Origin: Pseudomonadota bacterium
GTDB lineage: Bacteria > Pseudomonadota > Alphaproteobacteria > Caulobacterales > Caulobacteraceae
DNA: 14,243 nucleotides
Assembly: GCA_023445705.1 (NCBI GenBank)
Contig: JAEXKM010000391.1
Span: forward strand, 1 to 14,243
Direction of reading: 5' to 3'
The position numbers and the translations under genes are program-made. This document shows positions 5,778 to 12,210 of the stretch, in pieces (position 1 is the first letter of the stretch; every line of letters starts with the position of its first letter). The notes below the pieces were generated by a model. The model was not told the origin of the DNA. It searched no databases and saw only the letters and a list, made by a program, of their open reading frames with translations.

Positions 5778-7060
5778 CCCAACGCCCGACCGCCTTCGTC
5801 AACGCCCGCATCGTCGATCCCGCCAGCGGCTGGGACGGCCCCGGCGCCCTGCTGGTCCGCGACGGGAAGATCGCCGACGTCGCCCAGGGCGGCGATCTTG
5901 GTGCGCTCTCGGCCGACATCGAGGTGATCGACGCCGGCGGAGCCATGCTGTCCCCCGGCCTGGTCGACCTGCGCGTGAAGACCGGCGAGCCGGGCGCCGA
6001 AACCAAGGAGACGCTGAAGTCCGCCGCCCTGGCCGCGGCGGCCGGCGGCGTGACCTCCATTGTCCTCCAGCCCGACACCAACCCCGTCGTCGATGAGGCC
6101 TCGGTGGTGGACTTCATCCTGCGCAGGACGCGCGATATCGAGTTGGTCCACGTCTATCCCGCCGGGGCGGCGACGAAGGGTGCGCTGGGCGAGCGCATGG
6201 CCGAGATCGGCCTGATGCGCGAGGCCGGCTGCGTGTACGTCACCGACGCCGACCGCCCGATCGTGAACTCGAAGGTCCTGCGACGCGTCCTTTCCTACGC
6301 CAAGAGCTTCGATACCCTGGTGGCGCACCGCCCGGCCGATCCGTGGCTGGCCGCCGGCGCGGCTGCGACCGAAGGCGAATTCGCCGGCCGGATGGGCCTG
6401 CCGAGCGTGCCGCCGGTGGCCGAAAAGATCATGCTCGAGCGGGACCTGGCCCTCGTCGAACTGACCGGCGCCCGTTTCCTGGTCGACCAGATCACCACCG
6501 CGTGCGCCCTCGAAAGCCTGGCCCGCGGTAAGGCCAAGGGCCTTCCAGTCGCTGCGACCACCTCGATCAACCACCTGTCGTTCAACGAGGTGGATATTGG
6601 CGACTACCGGACCTTCCTGAAGTTCGACCCGCCGGTGCGCGGCGAGGACGACCGCCAGGCCACCATCGAGGCGCTCGCCTCCGGGCTCATCGACATCGTC
6701 GTCTCAGCCCACTGCCCGGCCCCGGCCGAGGACAAGCGCTTGCCCTACGACGAGGCTGCGCCAGGCGCTGTGGGGCTGCAGACCCTGCTGCCCGCCCTGC
6801 TCGCCCTCCAGGACCGCATGCCGCTGATCGACCTGATGCGCACGGTCACGAGCCGGCCGGCAGAGTTGCTAGGCCTGTCTGCGGGCCGGCTGTCCAAGGG
6901 CGCGCCGGCCGACCTCGTGCTCTGCGACCTGAACGCCCCGATCGTCGTCGACCTGGACAAGCTGAAGTCCAAGTCGCGCAACTCGCCGTTCGACGGACGC
7001 CGCCTGTTCGGCGAGGTCAAGATGACGATCGTCGACGGCCGGATCGTCTATAAAGCCTGA
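5774..7060 (+). CDS. pyrC': Dihydroorotase-like PyrC', probably catalytically inactive partner of PyrB
   Basis: The 428-residue product is a full-length class I dihydroorotase homologue of the amidohydrolase superfamily, yet it lacks key active-site residues. The invariant HxH metal motif after PGLVDL is RVK (Arg67, Lys69). The second metal histidine of the usual 'HVCHVST' block is Gln239 in FLVDQITT. The catalytic Asp of TDHAPH is Ala312 in SAHCPA. His185 (AHRP) and an Asp near 158 remain. The rest of the fold is intact: an N-terminal beta-sandwich strand, LKFDPPVRGEDDR (282-294), NSPFDGRRLFGEV (403-415), and a C-terminal VDGRIVYKA. In Pseudomonas, such inactive PyrC' chains assemble with PyrB into a dodecameric ATCase; I infer the same here. 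A true dihydroorotase should then be encoded elsewhere. I prefer the ATG at 5774 (ATGA overlap with the preceding stop) over the ATG at 5753. Confidence 0.9.
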   Translation: MTQRPTAFVNARIVDPASGWDGPGALLVRDGKIADVAQGGDLGALSADIEVIDAGGAMLSPGLVDLRVKTGEPGAETKETLKSAALAAAAGGVTSIVLQPDTNPVVDEASVVDFILRRTRDIELVHVYPAGAATKGALGERMAEIGLMREAGCVYVTDADRPIVNSKVLRRVLSYAKSFDTLVAHRPADPWLAAGAAATEGEFAGRMGLPSVPPVAEKIMLERDLALVELTGARFLVDQITTACALESLARGKAKGLPVAATTSINHLSFNEVDIGDYRTFLKFDPPVRGEDDRQATIEALASGLIDIVVSAHCPAPAEDKRLPYDEAAPGAVGLQTLLPALLALQDRMPLIDLMRTVTSRPAELLGLSAGRLSKGAPADLVLCDLNAPIVVDLDKLKSKSRNSPFDGRRLFGEVKMTIVDGRIVYKA

Positions 7061-7079
7061 CAGACGGGGCAGTTGGCGA

Positions 7080-7108
7080 TTGAACGCCGATCTTGGACCG
7101 CCTATAGG
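7080..7108 (+). promoter_or_regulatory. Candidate sigma70-type promoter for the GFA-domain gene
   Basis: TTGAAC (7080-7085) and TATAGG (7103-7108) are separated by exactly 17 bases, and each matches the consensus hexamer at four of six positions. A start near 7115 would leave about 20 bases before the ATG at 7135. It lies 19 bases after the pyrC' stop, so it could make the downstream gene, and possibly plsY-dprA, independent of the pyr unit. Confidence 0.42.
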
Positions 7109-7134
7109 TTTTGGCGAACAAAACGAGAACCGAC

Positions 7135-7467
7135 ATGACCTATCATGGTGGCTGCCAATGCGGCGCGGTGGCGTTCGAGGCTGATGGAGAAATCGCCCAG
7201 CTGGTCGAGTGCAATTGCTCGATCTGCAAACCGAACGGCTACCTGCTGTGGTTCGTGCCCGAGGCGGACTTCCGCCTGAAGACCGATGAAGCGGCGCTGA
7301 GCGAGTACCGGTTCAACACCCATAAGATCGCACACCAGTTCTGCTCGACCTGCGGGGTTTCGACCTTCGGACACGGACCGGGCATGTATGCGGTCAACGC
7401 CAGGACCCTGAAGGACTTCGACGTCACCAGCGTGCCGATCCAGGCCGTCGACGGCGCATCGCGTTGA
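7135..7467 (+). CDS. GFA/CENP-V family zinc-binding protein (110 aa)
   Basis: The product belongs to the GFA (glutathione-dependent formaldehyde-activating enzyme) / CENP-V superfamily of small zinc beta-fold proteins. The seven family cysteines are visible: Cys7 and Cys9 in GGCQCGAV, Cys26, Cys28 and Cys31 in CNCSICKPNG, and Cys70 and Cys73 in FCSTCGVST. These bind two zinc ions, one structural and one proposed to activate a glutathione adduct. At 110 residues it is near the short end of the family, which includes many proteins without a proven substrate, so formaldehyde-glutathione activity should not be assumed. I use the ATG at 7135 because the family begins right at the GGCQCG strand. 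An in-frame TTG at 7111 is less likely. The Shine-Dalgarno is weak (GAG/GAGAA). It is co-directional with pyrC' and plsY, with 74- and 73-base spacers. Confidence 0.9.
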   Translation: MTYHGGCQCGAVAFEADGEIAQLVECNCSICKPNGYLLWFVPEADFRLKTDEAALSEYRFNTHKIAHQFCSTCGVSTFGHGPGMYAVNARTLKDFDVTSVPIQAVDGASR

Positions 7468-7540
7468 GCGCCCGCGTACGGCGGCGGATGACGGCGACCG
7501 ACGCTACGGCTAGGAGTCTGGCCAACCCTGGGGGGAAGAC

Positions 7541-8182
7541 ATGCCGACCGACTCGTTAAGCCCGATCCTGATCGCCGCCGCCATCGTGGGCGGTTACCTG
7601 CTCGGTTCGATCCCGTTCGGAGTCATCGCCACGCGCCTCGGGGGCGCCGGCGACGTGCGCTCCATCGGCTCGGGCAACATCGGCGCGACCAATGTCCTTC
7701 GCACCGGCCGCAAGGACCTGGCGCTGATCACCCTGCTAGGTGACGGCGGCAAGGGCGCGGTGGCGGTGTTTGTCGCCTGGCTGCTGACCCGGAACGCCAG
7801 CGTCCAGGCCCAGGCGGTCCTGACCTCCGTCGCGGGCGGCGCGGCCTTTCTCGGTCATCTCTTTCCGGTCTGGCTGAAGTTCAAGGGCGGCAAGGGCGTG
7901 GCGACCTTCTTCGGGACGCTGCTGGCCGCCGCCTGGCCGGTGGGCTTGGCCGCAGGCGCGACCTGGATCTTGATGGCGCTGATCTTCCGGATTTCATCGC
8001 TGGCGGCCCTGGTCGCGGTGGCGCTGGCCCCGGTCTACGTCATCCTGCTCGGCCGCCCCTACCCGATCGCCGTCATGGCGCTGTTCATGGCGGTGCTGAT
8101 CTACATTCGGCACAAGGACAATATTTCCCGCCTGCTGAAGGGCCAGGAGCCCCGGATCGGGAAGAAAAAAGAAGCCGCGTGA
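7541..8182 (+). CDS. plsY: PlsY, acyl-phosphate:glycerol-3-phosphate acyltransferase
   Basis: PlsY is an integral inner-membrane enzyme that transfers an acyl group from acyl phosphate (made by PlsX) to glycerol-3-phosphate, the first step of phospholipid synthesis. The 213-residue product shows the three conserved cytoplasmic motifs in order: SIGSGNIGATNVLR (41-54), GHLFPVWLKFKGGKGVAT (105-122, the glycine-rich substrate loop), and HKDNISRLLKGQEP (191-204). Hydrophobic stretches near 7-30, 60-83, 92-112, 120-148, 150-170 and 173-190 fit its multi-pass topology. It ends in a basic KKKEAA tail. A strong GGGGGA ribosome site ends about 4-5 bases before the ATG at 7541. The stop codon overlaps the dprA GTG start (GTGA), so the two are co-translated. 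Confidence 0.96.
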   Translation: MPTDSLSPILIAAAIVGGYLLGSIPFGVIATRLGGAGDVRSIGSGNIGATNVLRTGRKDLALITLLGDGGKGAVAVFVAWLLTRNASVQAQAVLTSVAGGAAFLGHLFPVWLKFKGGKGVATFFGTLLAAAWPVGLAAGATWILMALIFRISSLAALVAVALAPVYVILLGRPYPIAVMALFMAVLIYIRHKDNISRLLKGQEPRIGKKKEAA

Positions 8183-9273
8183 TCCGCCAGCTCACCGAGG
8201 CCGCGCGCCGCGATTGGCTGCGCCTGGCGCGCACCGAGAACGTCGGGCCGGTCACCTTCGCCCAGCTCATAGCCCGATACGGCGAGGCGTCGCTGGCGCT
8301 TGCGGCGCTGCCCGATCTCGCACGCCGCGGCGGCCGGGTCTCGCCCCTGGGCGTGCCCACCGCCGACGAGATTCGGCGCGAACTCGAGGCTGGCGAGGCC
8401 TTGGGCGCGCGACTGCTGGCCTGCTGCGAAGCGGACTATCCGGCCGCGCTGGCCGCCATCGACCCGCCGCCGCCGATCATCTGGGTTCGAGGTGACAGCG
8501 CGCTGCTGCATCGCCCGAGCGTCGCGATCGTCGGCGCCCGGATCGCTTCGGCCGGCGGGCAGCGCTTCGCCCGCGGCCTCGCCGCCGAGCTTGGCGCCAG
8601 CGGCCACGTCGTGGTCTCCGGCATGGCCCGCGGGGTCGACGGGGCGGCGCACGAAGGCGCTCTGGCCACCGGCACCGTGGCGGTTCTGGGCGGCGGGATC
8701 GACGACATCTATCCCCGCGAGCACCATGACCTCTATCAACGGATCGTCGGACAGGGCTGCGTAGTCTCGGAAAACGCGCCGGGCCGCACAGCGGTCGCGA
8801 AGGACTTTCCCCGTCGCAACAGGATCATCGCCGGACTCTCCCGCGCCGTGGTCGTGGTGGAGGCGGAACTTCGCTCTGGCTCCCTCATTACCGCCCGGCT
8901 CGCCGCCGAGCAGGGACGCGAGGTGCTGGCGGTCCCCGGCTCGCCCCTGGACCCGCGCGCCCGCGGAAGCAACGACCTGATCCGCCAGGGCGCGGCCCTG
9001 TGCGAAGGGGCCGAGGACGTCCTGCGCGCACTGGAGGGCGTCGGCGGCTTTCGCGAGCCCGACCGGCCGTTTGCGCCAGCCCCGCCCTGCGACGCCGAGA
9101 TTGAGAAAGTGCGCGAGAGAGTGGCCGCGCTGCTCTCTCCCACGCCGGTGTCCCGCGACGAACTCGTCAGGGCCTCCGGCGCGCCGGCGCCGATCGTCCT
9201 GGCGGCCCTCACGGAGTTGGCGCTGGCAGGTCGCGCCGAACTGCTTTCCAGCGGCCTTGTGGCGCTGGCCTGA
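8179..9273 (+). CDS. dprA: DprA, DNA-processing protein A (natural transformation)
   Basis: DprA binds incoming single-stranded DNA and loads RecA during transformation; it is also widespread in species not known to be competent. The 364-residue product has an N-terminal SAM-like helical domain (about 10-60) and a Rossmann-type DNA-binding core: VAIVGARIAS (115-124), VVSGMARGVDGAAHEGAL (145-162), GGGIDDIYP (171-179), FPRRNRIIAGLS (210-221) and SGSLITARLAAEQGREVLAV (233-252) with PGS after it. A C-terminal winged-helix domain (about 308-364) follows, as in full-length members. The start is GTG at 8179, overlapping the plsY stop by four bases. The next ATG would cut into the core. Position between plsY and topA is a conserved alphaproteobacterial arrangement. 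Confidence 0.95.
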   Translation: MIRQLTEAARRDWLRLARTENVGPVTFAQLIARYGEASLALAALPDLARRGGRVSPLGVPTADEIRRELEAGEALGARLLACCEADYPAALAAIDPPPPIIWVRGDSALLHRPSVAIVGARIASAGGQRFARGLAAELGASGHVVVSGMARGVDGAAHEGALATGTVAVLGGGIDDIYPREHHDLYQRIVGQGCVVSENAPGRTAVAKDFPRRNRIIAGLSRAVVVVEAELRSGSLITARLAAEQGREVLAVPGSPLDPRARGSNDLIRQGAALCEGAEDVLRALEGVGGFREPDRPFAPAPPCDAEIEKVRERVAALLSPTPVSRDELVRASGAPAPIVLAALTELALAGRAELLSSGLVALA

Positions 9274-9282
9274 CGAGGCCAG

Positions 9283-9365
9283 TTGACAGCGCACGGGCGC
9301 CGCCCTCACCTTTCGCGCCCTTGATTTCAGGGCGATCCGCCCAAGACGCCCCATATAGAGCGACC
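9283..9365 (+). promoter_or_regulatory. topA upstream region with candidate promoter elements
   Basis: The 92-base dprA-topA spacer holds a perfect TTGACA (9283-9288), but the sequence 17 bases on (TCACCT) is a poor -10. A second -10-like box, TATAGA (9354-9359), ends 6 bases before the topA ATG. If used, transcription would start at or next to the start codon and the mRNA would be leaderless. I see no good -35 for that box. The only ribosome-site-like sequence is a weak AGAG just upstream. Confidence 0.25.
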
Positions 9366-12035
9366 ATGAACCTTCTCGTCGTCGAGAGTCCGGCCAAGGC
9401 CAAGACCATCAACAAGTACCTCGGCTCGGACTATACGGTCCTGGCTTCGTACGGCCACGTGCGCGATCTTCCGGCCAAGGACGGATCAGTGAAGCCCGAA
9501 GAGGACTTCGCCATGTCCTGGGATGTCGACGCCAAGGCCGCCAAGCGCCTGAGCGACATCGCAGAGGCTGCGAAGAAGTCCGACCGCATCATCCTGGCCA
9601 CCGACCCGGACCGTGAGGGCGAGGCGATCTCCTGGCACGTCCTGGAGGTGCTCCAGAAGAAGAAGGTCCTCAAGGACAAGAAGGTCGAGCGGGTGGTGTT
9701 CAACGCCATCACCAAGTCGGCTGTGACCGAGGCGATGAAGTCGCCCCGCGCCATCGACATGGAGTTGGTCGAGGCCTACCTCGCCCGCCGCGCCCTCGAC
9801 TATCTGGTCGGCTTCACGCTTTCGCCGGTGCTGTGGCGCAAGCTGCCGGGCTCGCGCTCGGCCGGCCGCGTCCAGTCCGTCGCCCTGCGGCTTGTGGTCG
9901 ACCGCGAGATCGAGATCGAGCGCTTCAAGACCCAGGAGTACTGGACCGTCGAGGCCGACGTCTCGGCCGGCGCCGAACCGTTCCTGGCCCGGATGGTCAA
10001 GCACGAGGGCAAGCGCCTTTCGAAGTTCGACCTCGGGAACGAGGCCAGCGCCAACGCCGCCAAGGCGGCGGTCGAGAGCGCGACCTTCAAGGTCGCCGCC
10101 GTCGAAAAGAAGCCGGCGCGCCGCTCGCCGCCCCCGCCCTTCACCACCTCGACCCTGCAGCAGGAAGCCGCGCGCAAGCTGGGCTTCTCGGCGCAGCGGA
10201 CCATGCAGGCCGCCCAGAAGCTGTACGAAGGCGTCGACATCGGCGGCGAGACGGTCGGTCTGATCACCTACATGCGGACCGACGGCGTGCAGGCCGCGCC
10301 CGAGGCGTTGGACGAGGCGCGCAGCGTAATCGGCAACGTCTACGGCAAGGAATACGTCCCCGAGAGCGCCCGGATCTACAAGACCAAGGCCAAGAACGCC
10401 CAGGAAGCCCACGAGGCGATCCGGCCGACGAGCCTTGCCCGCAATCCCGGCTCCCTGCGCCTCGATAGCGATCTAGGACGCCTCTACGAGCTGATCTGGA
10501 AGCGGATGATCGCCTCGCAGATGGAGGCCGCGCGCATCGAGCGGACCACCATCGAGCTGGAGAGCGCGGACGGAAAGACCGGCCTGCGCGCCACCGGCCA
10601 GGTCGTGCTCTTCGACGGCTACCTCACGGTCTACGAGGAAGGTCGCGACGACGCCGACGACGAGGAAGGCGGCCGCCTGCCGGCGGTGCGCGAGGGCGCG
10701 GACGCCCGCGTCGTCGCCGCTCGGGCCGACCAGCACTTCACCGAGCCGCCGCCGCGCTACTCCGAAGCCAGCCTCGTGAAAAAGATGGAGGAGCTGGGGA
10801 TCGGCCGGCCTTCCACCTACGCCTCGATCCTCACGGTGCTACGCGACCGCGAATATGTCCGCATGGACAAGAACCGGTTCATCCCCGAGGACAAGGGCCG
10901 CCTGGTCACTGCTTTCCTTGAACAATTCTTCTCGCGCTACGTGGAGTACGACTTCACTGCGGCGCTGGAGGAGAAGCTCGACCTGGTCTCGGCCGGGGAC
11001 ATGGACTGGAAGGCCCTGCTTCGCGAGTTCTGGCAGGATTTCCACGCCGCAGTCGGCGAGATCGCCGAACTGCGAGTGACCAATGTCCTGGACGCCCTGA
11101 ACGACGCGCTCGGCCCGCACATCTTCCCGGCCAAGGAAGACGGCTCCGATCCGCGCGCCTGCCCGACCTGCGGGACGGGTCGCCTATCGCTAAAGACCGG
11201 AAAATTCGGGGCTTTCATCGGCTGCTCGAACTATCCGGAGTGCCGCTTCACCCGCCAGCGCGCCCAGTCCGACGACGACGCGGCCCAGGAGAGCGGCGAC
11301 CGCGAACTCGGCGTCGATCCGGTGACCGGCGAGACGGTCTTCCTCAAGGCCGGACGCTTCGGACCCTATGTCCAACTCGGCGAAGGCGAGAAGCCGAAAC
11401 GCTCCAGCCTGCCTAAGGGCTGGTCGGCCGCGGCCATGGACCTGGAGAAGGCTCTGCGGCTGCTGCGGCTGCCGCGCGAAGTGGGCCTTCACCCGGAAGA
11501 TGGAGAGCCGATCACGGCCGGTATCGGCAGGTTTGGCCCCTTCGTCCTCCACAAAGGTGTCTATGCGAACCTGCCGAATGCGGACGAGGTGTTCGAGGTT
11601 GGCCTGAACCGCGCAGTCGCCCTGCTGGCGGAAAAGCGCGCCGGCGGGCGCGGGCGTGCCGAAGCGGCGGCGTTGAAGGACCTGGGCACACACCCGGCCG
11701 ACGGCGCGGCGGTGAAAGTGCTGTCGGGCCGCTATGGCCCCTACATCAAACACGGCTCCACAAACGCCAACATTCCCAAGGGCAAGGATCCGCAGGAAAT
11801 CACCCTCGAAGAGGCGGTGTTGCTGCTGGCCGAACGCGAGGCCAAGGGCGGCGGAAAGAAGAAGGCGACCAAGGCCGCCGCCAAGCCGAAGGCCGAGAAG
11901 GCGCCCGCCAAGAAGACGGCGGCCAAATCGACCGCAGCCAAGAAGCCAGCGGCGAAGAAACCCGCCGCGAAGAAGACTGCGGCCAAGGCCGAGCCGGCGC
12001 CTGCCGGCGCCGCCGCGCCCTGGGACGACGAGTAG
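9366..12035 (+). CDS. topA: DNA topoisomerase I (type IA)
   Basis: TopA relaxes negative supercoils by single-strand passage. The 889-residue product opens with the Toprim domain: Glu7 in MNLLVVESPAKAKTI and the metal-binding DPDREGE with Asp80, Asp82 and Glu84. The catalytic tyrosine is Tyr302 in LITYMRTDG (Tyr319 in E. coli). One C4 zinc ribbon is seen: Cys599-Cys602 and Cys620-Cys626. It is followed by three cysteine-free TopoI_C repeats built on a GRFGPYV/GRFGPFV/GRYGPYI core, then a lysine/alanine-rich tail (about 826-889) with AAKKPAAKKPAAKKTAAK-type repeats ending in APWDDE. Such basic tails are common in alphaproteobacterial and actinobacterial TopA and probably bind DNA. I chose the ATG at 9366 because Toprim begins immediately after it; an upstream in-frame TTG at 9321 is unlikely. 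Confidence 0.97.
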   Translation: MNLLVVESPAKAKTINKYLGSDYTVLASYGHVRDLPAKDGSVKPEEDFAMSWDVDAKAAKRLSDIAEAAKKSDRIILATDPDREGEAISWHVLEVLQKKKVLKDKKVERVVFNAITKSAVTEAMKSPRAIDMELVEAYLARRALDYLVGFTLSPVLWRKLPGSRSAGRVQSVALRLVVDREIEIERFKTQEYWTVEADVSAGAEPFLARMVKHEGKRLSKFDLGNEASANAAKAAVESATFKVAAVEKKPARRSPPPPFTTSTLQQEAARKLGFSAQRTMQAAQKLYEGVDIGGETVGLITYMRTDGVQAAPEALDEARSVIGNVYGKEYVPESARIYKTKAKNAQEAHEAIRPTSLARNPGSLRLDSDLGRLYELIWKRMIASQMEAARIERTTIELESADGKTGLRATGQVVLFDGYLTVYEEGRDDADDEEGGRLPAVREGADARVVAARADQHFTEPPPRYSEASLVKKMEELGIGRPSTYASILTVLRDREYVRMDKNRFIPEDKGRLVTAFLEQFFSRYVEYDFTAALEEKLDLVSAGDMDWKALLREFWQDFHAAVGEIAELRVTNVLDALNDALGPHIFPAKEDGSDPRACPTCGTGRLSLKTGKFGAFIGCSNYPECRFTRQRAQSDDDAAQESGDRELGVDPVTGETVFLKAGRFGPYVQLGEGEKPKRSSLPKGWSAAAMDLEKALRLLRLPREVGLHPEDGEPITAGIGRFGPFVLHKGVYANLPNADEVFEVGLNRAVALLAEKRAGGRGRAEAAALKDLGTHPADGAAVKVLSGRYGPYIKHGSTNANIPKGKDPQEITLEEAVLLLAEREAKGGGKKKATKAAAKPKAEKAPAKKTAAKSTAAKKPAAKKPAAKKTAAKAEPAPAGAAAPWDDE

Positions 12036-12051
12036 GCGTCCTTTCAGATCG

Positions 12052-12078
12052 TCCCCGGCCGCGTGAGCGTGCCGGGGA
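12052..12078 (+). terminator. GC-rich hairpin after topA, possible terminator
   Basis: TCCCCGGC-CGC (12052-12062) pairs with GCG-GCCGGGGA (12067-12069, 12071-12078), with a GTGA loop and one bulged T. It begins 17 bases after the topA stop. No T-run follows (TGCATATACG), so it is either a weak or Rho-assisted terminator or an mRNA 3' stabilising hairpin. Confidence 0.5.
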
Positions 12079-12147
12079 TGCATATACGTCCACGTTTCCG
12101 ACGAACCTCTGCGTCTATGGATGGCTGGGACCTGCCGGCCCGGCCAT

Positions 12148-12182
12148 GGCGAGCGGGGTTGAATGTAAATCCCCGCCACGCC
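12148..12182 (+). other. Inverted repeat in the rnr leader region
   Basis: GGCG (12148-12151) and GCGGGG (12153-12158) pair with CCCCGC (12171-12176) and CGCC (12179-12182) across a small internal loop. The 12-base apical loop, TTGAATGTAAAT, is AT-rich. The structure ends 28 bases before the rnr ATG. It could be a second terminator for topA, a leader hairpin for rnr, or a protein-binding palindrome. The remaining part of the 12036-12210 spacer shows no other structure or open frame I can support. Confidence 0.35.
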
Positions 12183-12210
12183 AGCGCGATTCCTGCGTTA
12201 CAAGGCGTAG

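Noticed and set aside
7514..7518. GANTC (CcrM-type methylation) sites upstream of plsY (7514-7518) and rnr (12188-12192)
   Set aside because: In DNA of this composition such a site is expected every few hundred bases, so two in the combined intergenic space are no more than chance.
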